From assembly GCA_033439255.1 (NCBI GenBank), contig CM065879.1, positions 4,098,501 to 4,162,500 of the forward strand: a DNA stretch of 64,000 nucleotides. Reading direction: 5' to 3'. The position numbers and the translations under genes were made by a program. Positions 57,412-64,000 of the stretch are shown here, in pieces; within the stretch, counting starts at the first letter, position 1; every line of letters begins with the position of its first letter. Below the pieces are notes generated by a model. That model did not search any database. It was not told the origin of the DNA and saw only the letters and a list, made by a program, of their open reading frames with translations. This DNA comes from Hericium rajendrae (Eukaryota > Basidiomycota > Agaricomycetes > Russulales > Hericiaceae).

Positions 57412-58074
57412 CTACAGCCACAGAATCGAGATCAGCATCTCCTCTGGTAAGAATGCGCATATAGTCTCACCATGAAGCAGAATCCCATCAGGTGTCGACA
57501 GGAATGAGAAACCACTTCGAGGACTGGCGAGCCGTGTGAGCATAGATCTACAGTGCTGCTCGCTACGTACGATGGTTTTCGATCGGAACAGAGATCGGAC
57601 GGTGCGAGATGGATGGAGAGCCATTGTGGACCCAGATAGGATGTATCGTCTCAGATCCATCTCTGTGAGGTGTCTGCAGGCGTGGAAGGACCGGCATTGG
57701 ACGAGTGGTGTAGGACGATGTAGGAGGGCGTTGAAGGGCAGGAACTGTGTCCCCATCTGCGTCCTCATTGAAGCGACGAGGTGGAGGTATAGGGCGCGCA
57801 GCATTGTTGTAATCGCGGGATGGCTGGGAACGCAGAATACGTCTTCATCTGGCGGCAGGACATATTCGAGGTGGAGGTGGGTAACGTGGTTCGGGCGTGC
57901 GATGTCTCTCAGGCTCAGGCTCAGGCGTGCGATGGTGGGTAGGACCTGCTGTACTTGGACCAGATGGAACTGGGCGTGTGAACGGCTCAGATCCAAGGCA
58001 TACTGATCAGGCAAAGGCGATAGTGTACGGACAGACGTGGCACTGCTGTGCATGGTTGGCCCGGTGCGAATCAC
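57412..58074 (-). CDS. Hypothetical protein, doubtful
   Basis: A continuous minus-strand frame of about 220 codons ends in FLPEEMLISILWL at a TAG that overlaps the acceptor-like sequence of the kelch exon. The last residues resemble the start of an F-box (LPEE.L..IL), but nothing follows. There is no clear start or intron structure. It may be a fragment joined by the rearrangement. Confidence 0.25.
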   Translation of the reverse strand: MIRTGPTMHSSATSVRTLSPLPDQYALDLSRSHAQFHLVQVQQVLPTIARLSLSLRDIARPNHVTHLHLEYVLPPDEDVFCVPSHPAITTMLRALYLHLVASMRTQMGTQFLPFNALLHRPTPLVQCRSFHACRHLTEMDLRRYILSGSTMALHPSRTVRSLFRSKTIVRSEQHCRSMLTRLASPRSGFSFLSTPDGILLHGETICAFLPEEMLISILWL

Positions 58075-58118
58075 GAACCATTGGCCGTCCTACATAAGAT
58101 AAGTGTCATGATGTAAGG

Positions 58119-58768
58119 TTAGAATGAAACTTGCGACAAGAATGAGCAGCATCCGCACGATGGCACATCAATCATTGATGAAGAGCCAGAGTCTGATGGT
58201 TCTTCGATGGGTTCGACTGGTGACTGTTCCTCCATATCGTCGTCCTCGTGGTTGAATTGGTTGAAGGTTGAACATTGGTTGAACATTGACAACACGTCCT
58301 GCAATCCCCGCCATGGCCGAGAACGTGACCTCGCACCTCGTGGACCCGCATTTGGCGATTCCTGCTCTACCAAAGCTTGTTGATAGCCAATCCTCCATCC
58401 CTCGCTATACCCTTCCTTTCGTCCTGCTCTTCTCCCTTGTTCTTGGGCAGTCTCTACGACGAGCGTGCAGATGCCAAGGATGCAGCCATTTGGCCTGCTG
58501 CACATTCGTTGCTGCGCTCGGCGCTCATCCCGCTGTCGGTGACCTGAGGACTGGGCCTTCTGCGACGCGATCCAGTGCCGGCCGAGAGACACCGGCGACG
58601 GGTGCGAACATGTACTGAGCCTGCTGCAGGGTGATGTGGCCGAAATCAATATTGTCAGTGCAGATCCAACGAGTAGGCTTTCTTTATTGATTTACTTACC
58701 TTATATGCTGATCTCCGTGTCTGCAATGTTTCAAGCCCGACGGATGAGCAAATTGATGTTGAAGACAT
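58119..58768 (-). CDS. Hypothetical protein with GR.EGY.EG motif, doubtful
   Basis: An ATG at 58766-58768 opens a 23-codon exon to 58700 with a good GTAAGT donor. A long frame below 58649 contains QEQGRRAGRKEGYSEGWRIG and an acidic C-terminus. The two do not join in phase with the obvious acceptor, so the model is uncertain. Gly-Arg/Glu motifs of this kind occur in uncharacterised fungal proteins. Confidence 0.3.
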
Positions 58769-59110
58769 GGTGCCGCACACCAGAGAACAACGCGCGCTAA
58801 CGCGCGCTGACGCAGCCTTCACCTCGACCACTATGCGGAGATTGTAAGATTGTGAGTGCAAATCACATGGTAACTGGGTTATTAGTTCGGAATCACTTAC
58901 CTTAGAGAGAGTCCGACCTGTATACCAGAAATCAGGCCTTAGTACGAGCCGACGGACTCAGAAACTTGCATTGAAGTGATCTCGCCTGGGGCTGCAGCGG
59001 GCACTTAGGGAAGCCGCAGCGGCGAGTCCAAACATCGCACGAAAGATCGCATTGTAAGTGTAAATCAGACGAGAAGTAGATTTTTTCTTCATACTTACTT
59101 ACCTTACTTA
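58640..59110 (-). repeat. Minus-strand intron-like modules
   Basis: Three blocks read on the minus strand begin GTAAGTRA at about 59103, 58904 and 58699 and end near CACTTACA/CACTCACA/CACTGACA, spaced about 200 bp. Parts share CTACT.CTCGT..GAT..RCACT. This is another short array of exon/intron-like repeats. Confidence 0.4.
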
Positions 59111-59361
59111 CGAGTCGTCGTTCTGTATGCAGAATTTCACGTATTCGACCATGCCGAGGAAGGAGGAAATCGACTGAAGTTGACGGGGGCCTCAGACGGT
59201 AAGTTCGCGCCGGGCGGGAAAGAGCGCACCGCCCTGTCCTAGGCTCCTCCTCAGTCGTCCTCCTGTCCTCCTGTCCACCTTCTCTGCCCTTTCACTTCTT
59301 TGATCACACATCCTTTTCCTTGAAACCTTCCTTTTTGTTCTCTCCTCGTATTCTTGTCAGC

Positions 59362-61892
59362 ATGCCGGAATCCCGAGAAGTCAAAGCAATGCAAAGGTAC
59401 ATTGACTACGTGCTGAAACAGAATGACGCAGATTGGACCATACGGGCACTTGCGTATGATGCCAGCTCCACAGAGGTCAATGACGGGTTGGCTACAGCTC
59501 GGCAAAGTGAGGGGTTTGTGGATTTTCTAACTGGAAATGAAACGTGGAAAGTGAGACGCGGCACCCGGAAGAAGGATGCGCTTGACCCTGACAAGGATTG
59601 GCTTAATCTGTGGCCACCGGTTAATCCCATCCGAAAGGGCTGTGAATCACCTTTTCAAAGCATGGTCTTGAAGGCAGTCGAGTCAACGCCGCGCGTGTTG
59701 CGTCTCGACTTTGGGTCAATGTGGCTGCAGGTACGATCTATTTATTGCTGTCATGAGTAATTAAGAATAATCGTGGTGTGCAGGTCCATGTCATGACCCA
59801 TACATCGGTCCAGGTATATTCCAAAGAGCAGTGGATAAAATGTATCCTTCCTGTACATCGTAAGGTCTGTGCTGCCAGTACAATTTTTTTCCTACTCGCT
59901 CTGACCTTCATCTATGCAGCTGCGAGGCTTTCAAGTCGGCCTAGGACTTGTCTTCGACAAGCATGTCATCGCATTTGTTGCTCAGCATTTGATCCTTCGG
60001 GTATTTTCAATCCATTTATCTTCTATTTATGAGATTGACCGTGCGACTCGAGGTTACCTGGGTGAAAACGAAGACAGAACTACCGTATGCAGGACTAAAC
60101 CCAGTCACAGACTGGTCGGACTGGCTAGGCATCGTGGCAGACTGGCTGGAGCGGCGTACGCTGGGGAAGCCCCGACCTAATAGCGACAAACGGTCTGCGC
60201 CACCTCATCATCAGAGTTTAATTGGGGATATTCTGCGTGATCCCGATTCTCCATTTTTCGGTACAGGTGGATACCAGTACAATGAATTGATGCATACGGC
60301 AGGCATGTTATATCAATTTTATTGGCTGACCTTGTACTCATTAAGCTTGAGCTTGTCACCAGGACTATCACCGTGGATGTCTGAGAAAGAGGTTTTTGAT
60401 TCTCCATCGAGGTGTGCTCGTCTTTGTGAGGCATATTTTTGCTATGCATCCATTTCGGAACATGACATATGGTGCATGTCTTTTCTATCGAGTTAATGCA
60501 TAGATACTGATTAGCAAATTTCTCAGGCCTAACGTTGTGAAGCCGGCGATTCGTGATGGGTTGCTAGCACCAACAATCCAGCAACGCTTGCAGTATATTG
60601 GCTGGCTCCATGTTTACGGTCGTCACTATATGCGTATCCCCCAACGTCTGAAGACTTTGATCCAGACACATTTGGTGAGTGTCGTGTATTTAGTGATGGT
60701 GATCTAGTTTCACAAAGCGTGATCAGGGTTTTTACCCAAAATACAAAGATTTTATCGATGATGATAAGTCCCATCAGGATACAATAGACAATGCTGAGAA
60801 GCACGCAAGGCAAGAAAAAGCAAAGGCGTCAAAACTTGCCGAGGACCTCTGCAAGAAAAAGCAAAGTCGAATCGACCAGATGTTCACTACTAAAGCCCAG
60901 CCACATGTTGACTCTAAGGCTTCAGCCACACAAAATACTATGGAGACCTTCACTGGCCCACCAGATCCCTTTGAGCCGACATACCTGGAGGTTGGCTTAT
61001 CGCAGCCAGGTCATCTAGGTCATCTCATTTTTGGACCTGACGCGTGGATTGGGATGGGAAAAATGGTCCCAGCAGATGCCGATCCTATAACGCAATGGTA
61101 TGCTAGACGATGTGAGTGTTCTACAGGCAGTGCCCTTGCTTTGTTTGACTTTTCATCTTGTTAGATACGCTATCACAGCCACGGACATATCTCTATGCTG
61201 ATATCTATGTTGACAAGCTATACTTGAACAAAAAGGAGTTGAAAGCCAGTCAAATAACAGTCAATCGGTACGCAACTCTGACAGGTGACACTACACCGGC
61301 AATGTGGATGGCCTTAACCATGCCACCGACTGCAACACAGTATGCTGTCAGTTATTAGATTGTCTTAATATCTAATATTTGCTTGGACTAGGAGGCGGCC
61401 CATTCGAACACGGTCTGACAACACTACGCACATCAAGAACATGTTCAAGAACAGAATTATGCATTCGAGAAATGTGGCAATTGGGCCGTTGGAATGGGCT
61501 GGCAATGCTGTACCAGTCAAAATGTTCAACACCATCCAGTGAGAGCGTAATCAATTTGTACCTAATTGATGTTGGTTTAATTGAACTGCTCCAGGATCAT
61601 TCCTAGTCTAGGAGCTGCTACAGTTCCCTTACACCTCATGGAGCGGGCCATAAGTACGCAGTTTGTCAAGAAACGCAAGATCAAAGGTCGACGTACCAAA
61701 CCCGAGGTGAAGTGTGGCCATCAGAAGCTGCTAGAAGCGGCATTGCCAATATTGCCAACACATGCTAGTGCCAGTGGAATGACTACAGCTGTCGTGAAGA
61801 AACGACGTCTGACAGCTGATCGGTTGATTGCGACCCAACTTGATGTTCCATCTGGTAGTGCACGTCGCAAGCCTATCACAGCATCCATTTAA
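59362..61892 (+). CDS. 700-residue protein of unknown function, intact nine-exon gene
   Basis: Exons: 59362-59730, 59784-59864, 59920-60000, 60053-60471, 60527-60674, 60727-61111, 61165-61339, 61392-61538, 61595-61892. All phases agree, giving 700 residues. Introns are 50-56 nt with GT..AG ends. A CT-rich stretch (59235-59350) precedes the ATG, as in many fungal promoters. Notable blocks are VLRLDFGSMWLQ, QVYSKEQW, GIVADWLERRTLGKP, GMLYQFYWLTLYSLSLSLSP, SPWMSEKEVFD, RCARLCEAYF, LAPTIQQRLQYIGWLH, a Lys-rich coil (about residues 340-360), GPLEWAGNAVPVKMF and a basic C-terminus. The LYQFYW segment is hydrophobic but not a clear membrane helix. I recall related proteins only as uncharacterised mushroom families. 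No catalytic motif is evident. Confidence 0.75.
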
Positions 61893-62237
61893 TTTCTCTG
61901 ACCCTACGAGGTCTTTGAAAACACTAGAGGGCTCAACTTCCCTTTTTACGTCTTTAGTAGTGAATTTCAGTCTGCTTCATGCACACATTTCTCCCTCCAG
62001 CTGTTGAGCTTTTTGTCTGCATTACACTCAATCGAAGACAAAGGTATATGCTCGTGGTAGTGCTAATGGAAAGGTGAATTCTGGAAAACAAGATAAGTTG
62101 GTGCGAAAGAGATCCATAAAAATGCAATGTCGCATCGCTCACAAGTTTCATCAAGAAGAATCGTCGGTGCCGCGCCCGCGCTCTTGCCGTTTGTCGAGTC
62201 CGGAGCGACGCGTTCGTCTTTCGGTTCAGCCCATCTA
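61893..62237. other. 3' flank, no gene seen
   Basis: AT-moderate sequence after the stop. No further frame or RNA gene could be supported. Confidence 0.5.
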
Positions 62238-63960
62238 ACTTGACGATGATGCTCTTGTGGCGTTCAGCGAGTCCGGACGAGAGGGCAGCTGGCCGCAGAA
62301 TTGGGTTGCTGAAAGTTGTGTTAAGGATGGCTAAGGTCAGCCACGGATCTCAGAGACACGACGCAGGGGTTTTAGCGACAAGACACTCGCGAAGCAGCAG
62401 CCTGCGAGAGAGAGAAAGCGACGAGAGCGGGAGGCTGCCCGCAAGACCGAAAGCCGGTAAGCGTTATCCCCGTTCGCGAAGCCATTAGAAACTCACCGGT
62501 TTAATCCAACAGAGTCAAACGCATCTTCAGCAACCAAGAGCGGTGGCGACGGACCTGCAGAAATCCGTGAGCAACTCGTTTCCAAACGAGGATGAGAAAG
62601 CGGATCTTACTCTGCAGAGTCCAGCGTCGTGGGAGCCCCCAACTTGCAGCGCGATGGACACCTGGAGAAGGCGAAGGGCCTGCCTGCTGTCTTGTCATCG
62701 AACTTGACAATGATGCCCACCGCGTATCTTGTGGGCGCCGTATACAAGATGTTCAGCACCGGCACGCCCGAAAGACATGGGAACGGCAGACCGGAGGGCA
62801 CGACAAGGTGCCATCGGCCTTCGCGCGCGCCACGTACTTGACGATGCTATATTTTGCGTGCATCCACGAAGAGTCGATTAGACGAGCGCAGTGCCTTCGA
62901 CCCTCGGTAACTTGACGATGACGCCCTTGGCATCCATTCGTAGGCCCGGCTGGTTCGGAGATTAAGAACCTGCCGGAGATAAACAGTGGGGGAGGCAAGG
63001 TCCTGAAGACGAACTGTGCGCGGGGTGTGGTTTTTGGGGCAGTGTGGGAATGCGAGGGAGGCAAATGATTACTTATGTCTGCACGGATTCGTTGAAAGGC
63101 AGTCAGTAGCTGTATATGCTCGAGAAGAAAATCACTGACCTCTTCAACTTAGCCAGGAGAGCTACCACGCGAAAGATGCACGCACCCGACAAGGTCACGG
63201 TATGCAACCCGCCCGAGGTAACTCGACGACGAGGTCTTTGCCGTTCATTCGCATGCGCGGCGGCTGTGGGAGACGAGCAGTGGGAGAAGTAAGGATCCCG
63301 AAAACGAACGCTCGGCCCAGGCGCCCAGGCGACGATCTGATACAAGTCGAAGGTAAGCAACGCCTCCAGAGATGTTTGAACGCGAAGACTCACCAATTAT
63401 GTCCATCCACGAATGAGCGTAGCCTAGGCGATCATTCACGAGGCGTTCATTCACGTGCCCACGACACGTTGGCATCCAATCGCAGGCACGGCGGCTTCGG
63501 GAGGTGGGCGGCGCGCTGACGGCGGGAGCGGGACTTGTCAGCGGAAATCCACGGATCTTCACGATCAGGAGTCCAGGAGTCCTTGCTCGATGTCCGGAGA
63601 ATGGGAAGGAGGCCCGCAGGACCGGCATCGCCGCCGCGAAGACAGTCGGTGACGCAAGGGTCCCGAATACGGACGCTCGGGCGATAATCTGATAGACAAA
63701 GGTAAGCAACACCTCCATGAAGGTTTGAATGCGAAGATTCACATTCATGCATTCAAAGCGACTTATCTTATGCTGCCATTATGCTGCTATTCACGCACCC
63801 ACGATGCGTACTTGACGATGACGCCCTTGGCGTTCAATCCAAGGTGCATGGATCGAAGCTATGGCAACACGTGGACGTCGAGAACGGGATTCCTCAAGCA
63901 GATATCCGCTGACCTCAACAGCTGAACTTCGAGCCCGCTCGCCGCAGGGCCACGATTCTT
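62238..63960. repeat. Array of modules carrying AACTTGACGATGACG
   Basis: The motif and variants start at 62238, 62701, 62835, 62909, 63219 and 63819, in reverse orientation to the copies at 13-15 kb. Plus-strand intron-like blocks lie at 62457-62512 and 62577-62617, with donors GTAAGC at 63353 and 63702 followed by GAAGACTCACC/GAAGATTCAC. The last two sit in units about 349 bp apart that share CTCGG..CG..GAT.TGATA before the donor. CGCCCTTGGC(AG)TYCAATC-type text follows several motifs. Frames are not conserved. The array continues off the window. Confidence 0.55.
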
Positions 63961-64000
63961 GGATTTTGGACAACAAAAACAGGTTAGTTTGGGTGTCAAG

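Noticed and set aside
57536-58006. Plus-strand frame of 156 codons
   Set aside because: Trp/Arg-rich composition, no motif, antisense to a longer minus-strand frame; likely chance.

Overview
The window looks like nuclear DNA of a basidiomycete fungus, most likely an Agaricomycete. Its genes carry many 50-60 nt GT-AG introns with CTNAC-type branch sites, the host genes have fungal relatives (CLA4/PAK kinase, LYS2, BDF1, Kel3-type kelch protein, isoprenylcysteine methyltransferase), and several proteins resemble families expanded in mushroom-forming fungi. The order or genus cannot be fixed from sequence alone.

Left part (1-25.7 kb). A 1.4-kb foldback element (571-bp inverted arms, 9-bp target duplication, tRNA-like A/B boxes in each arm) lies at 1.3-2.7 kb. 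A CLA4-type kinase gene (PH + CRIB + kinase) is present three times. The first copy (3.9-6.3 kb) is fused in frame to a fragment of the lysine-biosynthesis gene LYS2. The second (16.5-19.4 kb) has a complete kinase domain but a one-base disruption in a linker. The third (22.7-23.7 kb, minus strand) is a 5' remnant. The 10 kb between the first two copies is dominated by tandem modules, each an exon-like block plus a 50-60 nt intron-like block. One module family has stem-loops with compensatory changes. Another carries the motif CGTCATCGTCAAGTT and contains a decayed BDF1 bromodomain fragment.

Middle part (25.7-51.8 kb). This is a nest of mobile elements. Three copies of one 2.9-kb short-terminal-repeat DNA element (called D0, D1, D2 here; 2-bp target duplications TT, CA, TG) have inserted. 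D0 is itself split by a 5.2-kb LTR retroelement with a gag-like frame and no visible pol. D1 sits inside a giant palindromic element (E, 8.0 kb with the insert). D2 splits a gene whose product has a cysteine-rich N-terminus and a HECT-like C-terminus. A truncated second copy of the LTR element lies between D0 and E.

Right part (51.8-64 kb). A repeat-rich stretch with many short tandem duplications leads into a kelch-protein gene broken by inversion: its 3' half is on the plus strand, a 5' piece is on the minus strand, and an isoprenylcysteine methyltransferase gene lies between. At 59.4-61.9 kb a nine-exon gene for a 700-residue protein of unknown function reads cleanly from start to stop. 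The window ends in another array of the intron-bearing modules with the same core motif as at 13-15 kb, in reverse orientation.

Exon coordinates were derived by hand from splice-site sequence and reading-frame continuity, so they are predictions. Family assignments rest on motif recognition without database searches.
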